The position numbers were made by a program, and so were the translations under genes. The notes under the pieces were generated by a model, which had not been told where the DNA came from, did no database searches, and saw only the letters and a list, made by a program, of their open reading frames with translations. From Novosphingopyxis sp965218915 (GTDB lineage Bacteria > Pseudomonadota > Alphaproteobacteria > Sphingomonadales > Sphingomonadaceae): a stretch of DNA of 64,000 nt. Where the stretch lies: positions 1,922,001-1,986,000 of the forward strand of contig NZ_OZ244708.1 of assembly GCF_965218915.1 (NCBI RefSeq), written 5' to 3'. Of the stretch, positions 57,640-64,000 are shown one piece after another (within the stretch, counting starts at the first letter, position 1; each line of letters starts with the position of its first letter).

Positions 57640-59144
57640 GACGCGATCCGCGCCTTCAGCGCCGTGCGGTCGATCTTGCCGTTGGCGTTTTTGGGAAACT
57701 CGCCCAGCCAGACCACCTCGCTCGGCTGCATGAAATTCGGGAGCGTCGCTTTGAGATGCGCGCGCAACCCCGCCTCGTCGCCGTTCCCGCGCGCAAAGAG
57801 CACGATCGCTTCGCCCAAGCTCTCGTCCTTGCGGCCCATGGCGCAGCTTTCGGCCACCGCGTCGCTGGCGTCGGCGGCTTCCTCGATCTCCTGCGGGGAG
57901 ACGCGGTTGCCGCTGGTCTTGATCATCGCATCGTCGCGCCCGACGAAATAGAGGAGGCCGTCATGCCCACGCTTCACCGTATCGCCCGACCAGACGGCCG
58001 TGCCGCCATAGCGGGACCAGGCCGGCGCCGGTCTGAACCGCTCGGCGGTGCGCGCCGCGTCGCGCCAATAGCCCTGCGCCACCAGCGGCCCGGCATGGAC
58101 CAGCTCGCCCGGCGCATCGGGCGCGGCCTCGTCGCCATCCTCGGCCACCACCATGATCTCGGCGTGAGGAATCGCGCGCCCCATCGAGGTGGGATTGCCG
58201 TCGATCAGCGACGGATCGAGATAGGTCGAGCGAAACGCCTCGGTCAGCCCGTACATCGCGTAGATATCGGCACGTTCGAAGATGCCGCGCAATTTGATCA
58301 CCAGCCCCGGCGTCAGCGCGCCGCCGCTGTTGGTGAGTCGCCGCATCGGTGTGACTGCTTCGGGCATCCAGGCCTGCTCGACCAGTTGCACCCACAAGGG
58401 CGGCACCGCGGCGAGCGTGGTGACCTGATGTTTGGCGCAGGCCTTTATCACATCCTTCGCCGTCAGATAATCGAGCGGCGCGACCGAGCCGCCCGCGGCC
58501 CAGGTGCCGAGCAGCTGGTTCTGTCCGTAGTCGAAGCTCAGCGGCAGCACCGCGAGCGTCACGTCGTCCGCGCCGAGCTTCAGATATTCGGCCACGCTCA
58601 GCGCGCCGAGCCAGAGGTTGGCGTGGCTCAGCATCACCCCCTTGGGGCGGCCGGTGGAGCCCGAGGTGTAGAGGATCGCCGCCAGATCGTCGGTGTCGCG
58701 GCTCCCGGGCGAGGCCGGCAGCGCGTCGCCCCCGCCGTCCAGCGCCTCATCGGCTTCGCGCTCTTCGATCGTCTTGGCTTCGGACAGGTCGCCGTCCTCC
58801 AGCGTGCCCAGCCGCGCCGTGCCCGCGATCAGCAGCCGCGCGCCGCTATCGCTCAGGATATGCGCCACCTGCGCGCGCTTCAGCAGCGGGTTGATCGGCA
58901 CATGGATCAGGCCCGCACGTGCCGCCGCCAACGGCATCAGGCAGGCGATCTCGGTCTTGCCCATCCAGCTCGCCGCGCGGTCGCCTTCGCTCAGGCCCCG
59001 CGTCAAAAGCCACGCCGCCAGCCGGCCGATACGGAGATTTAACGCCTCGTGGTTAATCACGCTTCCACGAAGGCGCAGCGCGGGCGCGGCGGGGTCTCCC
59101 CGAAGCGCCAGATGGTCGAGCGGAAGGACGAGCGGATGCGGCAT
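57636..59144 (-). CDS. acyl-CoA ligase (AMP-forming), exosortase A system-associated
   Basis: 502 residues from ATG 59142-59144 (MPHPLVLPLDHLALRGD); the 55 codons upstream are antisense to the GNAT gene. ANL superfamily: AILYTSGSTGRPKGVMLSH (P-loop 161-169), IYAMYGLTEAFRSTYL, the hinge region GLLYFVGRDDAMIKTSGNRVSPQEIEE and the catalytic Lys in PKNANGKIDRTAL. It activates a carboxylic acid as an adenylate and loads CoA or, more likely here, the nearby acyl carrier protein. It matches TIGR03098. Only a weak ribosome site precedes the start. Confidence 0.93.
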   Translation of the reverse strand: MPHPLVLPLDHLALRGDPAAPALRLRGSVINHEALNLRIGRLAAWLLTRGLSEGDRAASWMGKTEIACLMPLAAARAGLIHVPINPLLKRAQVAHILSDSGARLLIAGTARLGTLEDGDLSEAKTIEEREADEALDGGGDALPASPGSRDTDDLAAILYTSGSTGRPKGVMLSHANLWLGALSVAEYLKLGADDVTLAVLPLSFDYGQNQLLGTWAAGGSVAPLDYLTAKDVIKACAKHQVTTLAAVPPLWVQLVEQAWMPEAVTPMRRLTNSGGALTPGLVIKLRGIFERADIYAMYGLTEAFRSTYLDPSLIDGNPTSMGRAIPHAEIMVVAEDGDEAAPDAPGELVHAGPLVAQGYWRDAARTAERFRPAPAWSRYGGTAVWSGDTVKRGHDGLLYFVGRDDAMIKTSGNRVSPQEIEEAADASDAVAESCAMGRKDESLGEAIVLFARGNGDEAGLRAHLKATLPNFMQPSEVVWLGEFPKNANGKIDRTALKARIAS

Positions 59145-60215
59145 GAGATTTTCGAAGCTACTCCGCTTGGGCGACGAGGAACGGCGGAATTGGTGGCGTC
59201 CAAAGGTGAATATCACGATAATTTCGACGATGCGAGCGCTGCCGCGGCGTTTGCTCGGGCGGCGCAGCCCCGCCTGTTCGACCGCGCCGAATATCTGGCG
59301 CCGCTCCACGCCGCCGCCTTCGCCGACCAGCCGCTGCGGCTGCTGCGCGTGGCACGGGATGGAGCCGAATTATGGTTGCCGATGGTCGAGGAGGCCAGGG
59401 GGCGCCTCAAGGCGCTATCCAACTGGTACAGCTTTCGCTGGTCGCCGGTGTTCCGCCATGCCGAAGACGATGCGCTGAAATCCGGCCTGATGCGCGCCGC
59501 CGCGCGGTCGCTCCAATCACGCGCCCACGCCGTGACGCTCTCCCCGATCGCCGAGGAGGACGCCGCGCTGCTGCAGCGCGCGTTCGCCGCCGAGGGCTGG
59601 CATGCGCGCATGGAGCAGTGCGACGAGAACCACATATTGCGCGTTCGAGGCCGCAGCTTCGACGAATATTGGGCCGATCGCCCTGGCCGCCTGCGCAGCA
59701 CGGTCAAGCGCAAGGGCAAGTCGAGCGCGGTGCAAACGCGCATCCTGACGCATTTCGACAAAGCCGCCTGGGCCGATTACCAGACCGTCTATGCGCGCAG
59801 CTGGAAGCCCGAAGAGGGCAGCCCGGACTTGCTTGAAGGCCTGGCGCAGAGCGAGAGCGCGGGCGGATCGCTGCGGCTCGGCCTCGCCTATGTCGAGGGC
59901 CGATGCGTCGCCGCGCAATTCTGGACCTGCGAGCATGGCGAGGCGCTGATCCACAAGCTCGCCTATGACGAGCGTTATGCCAAGGCCTCGGCGGGCACTT
60001 TGCTTACACACGCGCTATTCCGCCATGTCATCGACGAAGACAGGGTCGATCTGGTCGATTACGGCACCGGCTCGGACGCGTACAAGCGCGACTGGATGGA
60101 GGACATGCGCCCGCGCTTTCGCCTGACCGCGATCCGCCCGCGGCATCCGGCCAACTGGCCCGGCATGGCCAAGGCCTTGCTGGCCCGGCTTGTGCGGCGC
60201 GGGATGAGCGGTTAG
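59136..60215 (+). CDS. GNAT/FemAB-like acyltransferase of the XrtA locus
   Basis: About 359 residues from ATG 59136, preceded by GGAAGGACG. That start overlaps the divergent ligase start by nine bases; ATG 59112 or a later GTG/TTG near 59190 are alternatives. The C-terminal half is BioF2/FemAB-like acetyltransferase sequence (RLRSTVKRKGKSSAVQTRILTHFDKAAWADYQTVYARSWKPEEGSP; SLRLGLAYVEGRCVAAQFWTCEHGEALIHKLAYDERYAKASAGTLLTHAL; DLVDYGTGSDAYKRDWM). It probably transfers an acyl or aminoacyl group from the carrier protein to a sugar. First gene of the plus-strand four-gene run. Confidence 0.85.
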   Translation: MRHEIFEATPLGRRGTAELVASKGEYHDNFDDASAAAAFARAAQPRLFDRAEYLAPLHAAAFADQPLRLLRVARDGAELWLPMVEEARGRLKALSNWYSFRWSPVFRHAEDDALKSGLMRAAARSLQSRAHAVTLSPIAEEDAALLQRAFAAEGWHARMEQCDENHILRVRGRSFDEYWADRPGRLRSTVKRKGKSSAVQTRILTHFDKAAWADYQTVYARSWKPEEGSPDLLEGLAQSESAGGSLRLGLAYVEGRCVAAQFWTCEHGEALIHKLAYDERYAKASAGTLLTHALFRHVIDEDRVDLVDYGTGSDAYKRDWMEDMRPRFRLTAIRPRHPANWPGMAKALLARLVRRGMSG

Positions 60216-60219
60216 AGGC

Positions 60220-60519
60220 GTGGCGAACGGCGCAGTTTCAGGGGATTTCCAGCCGGTGACAGAACAATCGCAAGCCGATGTCGCGGTGCGTTCGGTGCTT
60301 GTGGACGTGCTCGGTCTGGATGCCGAACGCGTCGCCGGGTTCGACGACGATACCGCACTGTTCGGGGCGATCCCCGAACTGGATTCGATGGCGGTCGCGG
60401 GGCTGCTCACGGAACTCGAGGACCGCATGGATATCGAAATCGACGACGATGATGTCGATGCCGAAATCTTCGAAACCTTTGGCAAGCTGGTCGCCTTCGC
60501 CGAAGCGAAACAGGGCTGA
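60220..60519 (+). CDS. acyl carrier protein of the XrtA locus
   Basis: Up to 99 residues from GTG 60220; an internal GTG at 60256 would give about 87, close to the usual carrier length. The 4'-phosphopantetheine site is Ser56 in ELDSMAVAGLL. The acidic helix after it (EDRMDIEIDDDDVDAEIFETFG) is typical of carrier proteins. It would carry the acyl group activated by the divergent ligase. Stop and the next ATG share one base (TGATG). Confidence 0.88.
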   Translation: MANGAVSGDFQPVTEQSQADVAVRSVLVDVLGLDAERVAGFDDDTALFGAIPELDSMAVAGLLTELEDRMDIEIDDDDVDAEIFETFGKLVAFAEAKQG

Positions 60520-61205
60520 TGGGCGGCGCGCCGCGCCATCTGAGCTATGATTTCGACGGCCATGCCGAACAGCTGCTGACGATCGGCGCCGGCAACCGCC
60601 GCGTCCTGATCGTCCCGCCGCTGTTCGACGAGATGAACCGGATGCGCCGCACGCTGGTGCTGGCGATGCACGCCTTGGCCGAGCGCGGCACCGCGTCGGC
60701 ACTGATGGACCTGCCCGGCGCCAACGAGAGCCTGGCGCCGCTCGAGGATCAAAACCTGGATTCCTGGCGCCAGGCCGTTGGCGTGGCGGCGGCTGCGATC
60801 GATCCGGTCTGCATCGCCGCGGTGCGCGGCGGCTGCCTGATCGACGACGGTGCCGAGGCTCCGCACCGCTGGCGGCTGTCGCCCGCCAATGGATCGAGCC
60901 TGCTCAAGACATTGCTGCGGACCCGCATCGCCGGGGAGCGCGAGAATGGCCGTAACGTCACCGCGGCCGGGCTGATGGCGCTGGCCGAGACCGGCCTCAT
61001 CGAGCTGGCGGGCAATCGGCTGAGCTCCGACATGATCGCGCAGCTCGATGGCGCCCTGCCCGCCGATCAGGCCGCACGCGAGGTCAAGCCCGGCACCGGC
61101 GAGCGCTGCATCGCCGGCTCCGCCCTCTGGCTGCGCGCCGAGCCGGGCGAGGACGCGGCGATGGCCCAGGCGATCGCCGCCGACATCGCAGGACTGATCG
61201 CATGA
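60519..61205 (+). CDS. hydrolase 2, exosortase A system-associated (alpha/beta fold, no Ser elbow)
   Basis: 228 residues of alpha/beta-hydrolase type (RVLIVPPLFDEMNRMRRTLVLAMHALAERGTASALMDLPGANES). The usual G-x-S-x-G nucleophile elbow is absent: the expected place reads AAVRGGCLID. The same lack of serine is known for this family, so it may have lost hydrolysis or use another residue. It overlaps the next gene by ATGA. Function unknown; the neighbouring carrier protein suggests handling of an acyl thioester. Confidence 0.85.
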   Translation: MGGAPRHLSYDFDGHAEQLLTIGAGNRRVLIVPPLFDEMNRMRRTLVLAMHALAERGTASALMDLPGANESLAPLEDQNLDSWRQAVGVAAAAIDPVCIAAVRGGCLIDDGAEAPHRWRLSPANGSSLLKTLLRTRIAGERENGRNVTAAGLMALAETGLIELAGNRLSSDMIAQLDGALPADQAAREVKPGTGERCIAGSALWLRAEPGEDAAMAQAIAADIAGLIA

Positions 61206-62053
61206 GACGCTTCGTTTCCTTCGATTGCATGAGAGACCGCCTCGCCGCCACATTCGACGAGGCGGACGGTACCACCGGCCTGCTGATCGTCAGCGGCGGC
61301 AACGAAATTCGCGCCGGGGGGCATGCCGGCCAGTCGCGCCTCGCCGCCTGGGCGGCTGCGAAGGGCTATCCCGCCTTCCGCTACGATCGCCCCGGGATCG
61401 GCGACAGCGAGGGCGACAATCGCGGATTCCTGCATGGCGGAGAGGCGCTCGAAGCCGCCGTCGCCGCCTTTCGCCGCGAATGCCCGCAGCTCGCCCGAAT
61501 GGTCGCGTTCGGAAATTGCGACGCGGCGACCAGCCTGCTGTTCAGCCCCCACCTCGATATCGACGAGCGGATCATTGCCAATCCCTGGCTGATCGAAGCA
61601 CGCGCGGGCGATGCGGACCAAGACAATATGGCCCTGCCCTCCAGCGCGGCGATCCGGGCGCGCTACGTCGCCCGCCTCCGGAACCCCGTCCGGCTGACGC
61701 GGGACCTGCTCGGCGGCTCGATCGATTTGGGCAAATTCGCGCGTGGCCTGGTCCGGTTGCGCGCACCGAAACCGCCCGCACCATTGGCCGTCCGCACCGC
61801 CGAAGCGCTAGCCGACACCGGCATTCCGACCACCATCCTGATTGCAAGCGCAGACGCGACCGCGCTCGATTTCCAGGCGGCGTGGAAGACACCCGAATTC
61901 CGGTGCGCCCGCATGAATCCCAGGGTTTCGCTCACCGGACACGCCACCAGTTCGCACAGCTTTTCGGACGACGCGGCGCAAGCCTGGCTGCGCGAACGGT
62001 TATTGGCAGCCCTCCAATCCGCCAAGCTCGATCCGCATGCCAGCGCGTGTTGA
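61202..62053 (+). CDS. hydrolase 1, exosortase A system-associated (alpha/beta fold, Cys elbow)
   Basis: 283 residues. GLLIVSGGNEIRAGGHAGQSRLAAWAAAKGYPAFRYDRPGIGDSEG is the N-terminal alpha/beta-hydrolase core. The nucleophile elbow is AFGNCDAATSLL, with Cys replacing Ser, as in the family. Late ATSSHSF may provide the His. A Cys nucleophile favours thioester substrates, fitting a thioesterase or acyltransferase role with the carrier protein (inference). Last gene of the XrtA region before the tRNA. Confidence 0.88.
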   Translation: MRRFVSFDCMRDRLAATFDEADGTTGLLIVSGGNEIRAGGHAGQSRLAAWAAAKGYPAFRYDRPGIGDSEGDNRGFLHGGEALEAAVAAFRRECPQLARMVAFGNCDAATSLLFSPHLDIDERIIANPWLIEARAGDADQDNMALPSSAAIRARYVARLRNPVRLTRDLLGGSIDLGKFARGLVRLRAPKPPAPLAVRTAEALADTGIPTTILIASADATALDFQAAWKTPEFRCARMNPRVSLTGHATSSHSFSDDAAQAWLRERLLAALQSAKLDPHASAC

Positions 62054-62120
62054 CGGCCCCCCGCACCCGCCTTATAGGCCTGCGATCCGCAGGGGCGCCA
62101 AGGCGTCGCGGGCCTTTCGG

Positions 62121-62197
62121 GGCGGAGTAGCTCAGGTGGTTAGAGCAGCGGAATCATAATCCGCGTGTCGGGGGTTCAAGTCCCTCCTCCGCTACCA
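62121..62197 (+). tRNA. tRNA-Met (CAT), elongator type
   Basis: A 77-base cloverleaf with encoded CCA end. The acceptor GGCGGAG pairs with CTCCGCT (one G-T wobble at the first pair), the anticodon stem GCGGA/TCCGC closes the loop ATCATAA with anticodon CAT, and the T-arm loop is TTCAAGT. The first acceptor position is a G-T pair rather than the C-A mismatch of initiators, and the anticodon stem lacks the three G-C pairs of initiators, so this is elongator Met; an Ile2 tRNA is less likely. Confidence 0.95.
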
Positions 62198-62198
62198 G

Positions 62199-62241
62199 TT
62201 TTGCGGAAATGAGACCGTTCGGGGGTCGGTCTCACGCAAAA
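62199..62241 (+). terminator. hairpin directly after tRNA-Met, probable terminator/processing signal
   Basis: TTTTGCG (62199-62205) pairs with CGCAAAA (62235-62241), and TGAGACCG (62210-62217) pairs with CGGTCTCA (62227-62234), giving a 15-bp stem with a GAAA bulge on one side. It begins two bases after the tRNA CCA end. No strong T-run follows, so it may guide 3' processing rather than be a classical terminator. Confidence 0.65.
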
Positions 62242-62332
62242 TTCCGGACCGCGAGGTTCGGATGCGAGGCATCCGAGCACTCGCTAGAATCCACCGCTTG
62301 CAAGCGGCGTCGCTTCACGCCAACACCCTCCC

Positions 62333-63583
62333 ATGGAGAGCACGGAACTCATCGACGCCTACGACGTCGTCATCGTCGGCGCGGGCCATGCCGGGGCGCA
62401 GACGGCGATCAATCTGCGGCAGGCCAAGTTCGACGGGTCGATCGCCCTGCTCGGCGACGAGCGCGCGCCTCCCTATGAGCGTCCGCCGCTGAGCAAGGAA
62501 TATCTGGCCGGAGACAAGCCGTTCGATCGCATCCTGTTGCGCCCCGAAACCTTCTGGTCCGAGCGCGGCATCGCTTTTCATGGTGGCAGCCGGGTGGCTG
62601 CGGTCGATGCGATGGACCGCAGGCTGCGACTTGCCGACGACCGCCACGTCGGCTTCGGCAAACTGGTCTGGGCGGCGGGGGGCAGCCCGCGCATGCTCCC
62701 CTGCCCCGGCGCCAATGCCGCCAATATCCACGCCATCCGCCGCAAGCGCGACGTCGACACTATCCGTGAGCAGTTGGACGAAGCAAAGCGTATCGTCATT
62801 GTGGGCGGCGGCTATATCGGGCTCGAAGCAGCCGCGGTGATGCGAAAGCTCGGCAAACAAGTAACCGTGATCGAGGCACTCGACCGCGTGCTGGCGCGCG
62901 TCGCCGGGCCGATCCTCTCACGCTTCTACGAGGGCGAGCACCGTACGCAGGGTGTGGACCTGCGGCTCGATGCGACGCTGGAAATGTTCGAGACCGACGA
63001 GCGCGACCGGGCGACTGCCGCGATCCTGACCAGCGGCGAGGCGATTGCGATGGACATGGGGATCGTCGGCATCGGCATCGTACCCGAGGTGGGACCACTG
63101 GTGAGCGCGGGCGCGGCGGGCGGCAACGGCGTCGACATCGACAGCCAGTGCCGCACCAGCCTGCCCGATATCTACGCGATCGGCGACTGCGCGGCGCATG
63201 GCAATCCTTATGCCGATGGCGCGCATATCCGGATCGAATCGGTGCAGAATGCCAATGATATGGCCCGCGTCGCGGCGATGAGCATCATGGGCGCGCCGGT
63301 CGATTACGACGCGGTGCCGTGGTTCTGGTCCAACCAATATGATCTGCGCCTGCAGACAGTGGGGCTGTCGATCGGCTTCGACGATTGCGTGCTGCGCGGC
63401 GATCCGGCCAGCCGTAGCTTCTCGCTCGCTTACTTGCGCGGCGGCCAGTTGATCGCGCTCGATTGCGTCAACCGGACGAAGGACTACGCCCAGGGCCGCG
63501 CGCTGGTGGCGGCCAAAGCGGTACCGGACAAGGAGCAGCTCGCCGATGGGGAGCGCACGCTGAAAGAGGTCGCGCTCGCCTGA
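62333..63583 (+). CDS. FAD-dependent ferredoxin/rubredoxin reductase
   Basis: 416 residues. Two dinucleotide-binding folds: FAD site VVIVGAGHAGAQTAINLRQ at the N-terminus and NAD site IVIVGGGYIGLEAAAVMRKLGKQVTVIEA in the middle. PPYERPPLSKEYLAG and the C-terminal IYAIGDCAAHGNP...RIESVQNANDMARVAA with WFWSNQYDLRLQTVG are typical of ferredoxin reductases serving cytochrome P450s or Rieske oxygenases. No oxygenase or ferredoxin gene is in the window, so the partner is unknown. No clear Shine-Dalgarno precedes the ATG. Confidence 0.9.
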   Translation: MESTELIDAYDVVIVGAGHAGAQTAINLRQAKFDGSIALLGDERAPPYERPPLSKEYLAGDKPFDRILLRPETFWSERGIAFHGGSRVAAVDAMDRRLRLADDRHVGFGKLVWAAGGSPRMLPCPGANAANIHAIRRKRDVDTIREQLDEAKRIVIVGGGYIGLEAAAVMRKLGKQVTVIEALDRVLARVAGPILSRFYEGEHRTQGVDLRLDATLEMFETDERDRATAAILTSGEAIAMDMGIVGIGIVPEVGPLVSAGAAGGNGVDIDSQCRTSLPDIYAIGDCAAHGNPYADGAHIRIESVQNANDMARVAAMSIMGAPVDYDAVPWFWSNQYDLRLQTVGLSIGFDDCVLRGDPASRSFSLAYLRGGQLIALDCVNRTKDYAQGRALVAAKAVPDKEQLADGERTLKEVALA

Positions 63584-63605
63584 GACTTATCGTGTCAGAT
63601 GCCAC

Positions 63606-64000
63606 CTAGCGGCCCCGGAACATGTATCGCGCGATCGGCTCCCACGGCCCGCCGCGATAATAAAAACTGCCGAGTCCGGCGATAGCGAAGGGCCTTGGTT
63701 CGAACACCGCCGAAAGCTGCGCGTGGAGCGCCTTCGCCACTTTCGATTCGACCTTGTTCTGCACCGTTACATGCAAGCGCGGCCGGGCTTGGTCCTGCGG
63801 GGTCAGGAGTCCATTGAAATGATCCGCCATCTCGTCGCGCATCGCCATCAAGTCGGGGCTGTCGATGCGATAGGCGACGCCGCGCCCGAGATGCATCACC
63901 TCGTTCAGCCGCGCGCGCGGCGGCGGATAGTCGGCGGTGAGACGCGCCAGCACTTGCCCTACCTCGCGGCCGGAGGCGGGCGGCAGATGGTGGAACAGCG
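63606..64000 (-). CDS. 2'-5' RNA ligase family protein (partial, N-terminus outside window)
   Basis: The frame is open to the edge of the window, reading LFHHLPPASGREVGQVLARL at its start, so the gene begins beyond base 64000 and the ATG near 63953 is internal. The C-terminal catalytic motif of the 2H phosphoesterase fold is RLHVTVQNKV (His-x-Thr-type). The first motif would lie just outside. It ends FAIAGLGSFYYRGGPWEPIARYMFRGR. Members ligate or cleave 2'-5' RNA bonds or cyclic phosphates in vitro; the natural role is unclear. Confidence 0.85.
   Translation of the reverse strand, partial: LFHHLPPASGREVGQVLARLTADYPPPRARLNEVMHLGRGVAYRIDSPDLMAMRDEMADHFNGLLTPQDQARPRLHVTVQNKVESKVAKALHAQLSAVFEPRPFAIAGLGSFYYRGGPWEPIARYMFRGR

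Overview
The window is GC-rich chromosomal DNA with dense, mostly ATGA-overlapping operons. The gene families point to a sphingomonad (Sphingomonadales, Alphaproteobacteria): an XrtA/PEP-CTERM exopolysaccharide locus, a complete type II secretion (T2SS) operon behind a TonB-dependent receptor (TBDR), DUF3034 and cupredoxin genes, and several families of short palindromic repeats typical of these genomes. The genus cannot be fixed from the sequence alone. I found no transposase, integrase, CRISPR array or prophage.

Layout. 1-1578: cytochrome oxidase subunit II (cut by the window edge) and a CtaG-type assembly factor, minus strand. 1913-2863: a proline iminopeptidase whose usual N-terminus is cut by an in-frame amber codon. 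2969-7756: a divergent pair of small operons, with a membrane GGDEF-EAL protein and a periplasmic cupredoxin on one side and a DUF3034 outer-membrane protein and a truncated globin with a probable signal peptide on the other. 7766-9058: CPA1 antiporter. 9181-14764: an Rpf/DSF quorum-sensing cluster, made of an RpfC-like hybrid kinase, an RpfF-like DSF synthase, and a response regulator carrying PAS-GGDEF-EAL in place of the usual HD-GYP output. 15129-32267: a lipoprotein with a Pro-Thr linker, a TBDR, then gspC-D-E-F-G-H-I-J-K-L-M-N-O. Pho-box-like heptamer arrays precede both the lipoprotein and gspC, suggesting a phosphate-starvation secretion/uptake module. Three consecutive pseudopilin genes carry a REP-like palindrome in frame inside their cleaved leader peptides.

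32319-34613: a small cluster with a LuxR-type HTH protein bearing a C-terminal membrane anchor, unknown small proteins and a RadC/JAB protein. 34698-43831: housekeeping genes (hydrolase, DedA, gshB, yraN, rsmI, LpoA-like lipoprotein, Cys-rich DUF326 protein, def, recR, fmt, truA) separated by repeat-filled gaps.

43765-62053: the XrtA exopolysaccharide locus. The minus-strand operon runs Wza - Wzz - tyrosine kinase - outer-membrane protein - ATPase - deacetylase - FemAB - glycosyltransferase - exosortase A - amidotransferase. Beside it lies an acyl-handling module (PLP decarboxylase, acyl-CoA ligase; divergently a GNAT protein, acyl carrier protein and two hydrolases). No PEP-CTERM substrate protein is visible in the window. 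62121-63583: tRNA-Met(CAT) and a ferredoxin-reductase-type flavoprotein. 63606 to the end: a 2'-5' RNA ligase family gene running off the edge.

Main points of interest: the hybrid Rpf output protein, which also lacks the receiver lysine; the repeats turned into prepilin leaders; the Pho-box arrays linking lipoprotein, TBDR and T2SS; the globin without Tyr-B10; and a short exosortase A.
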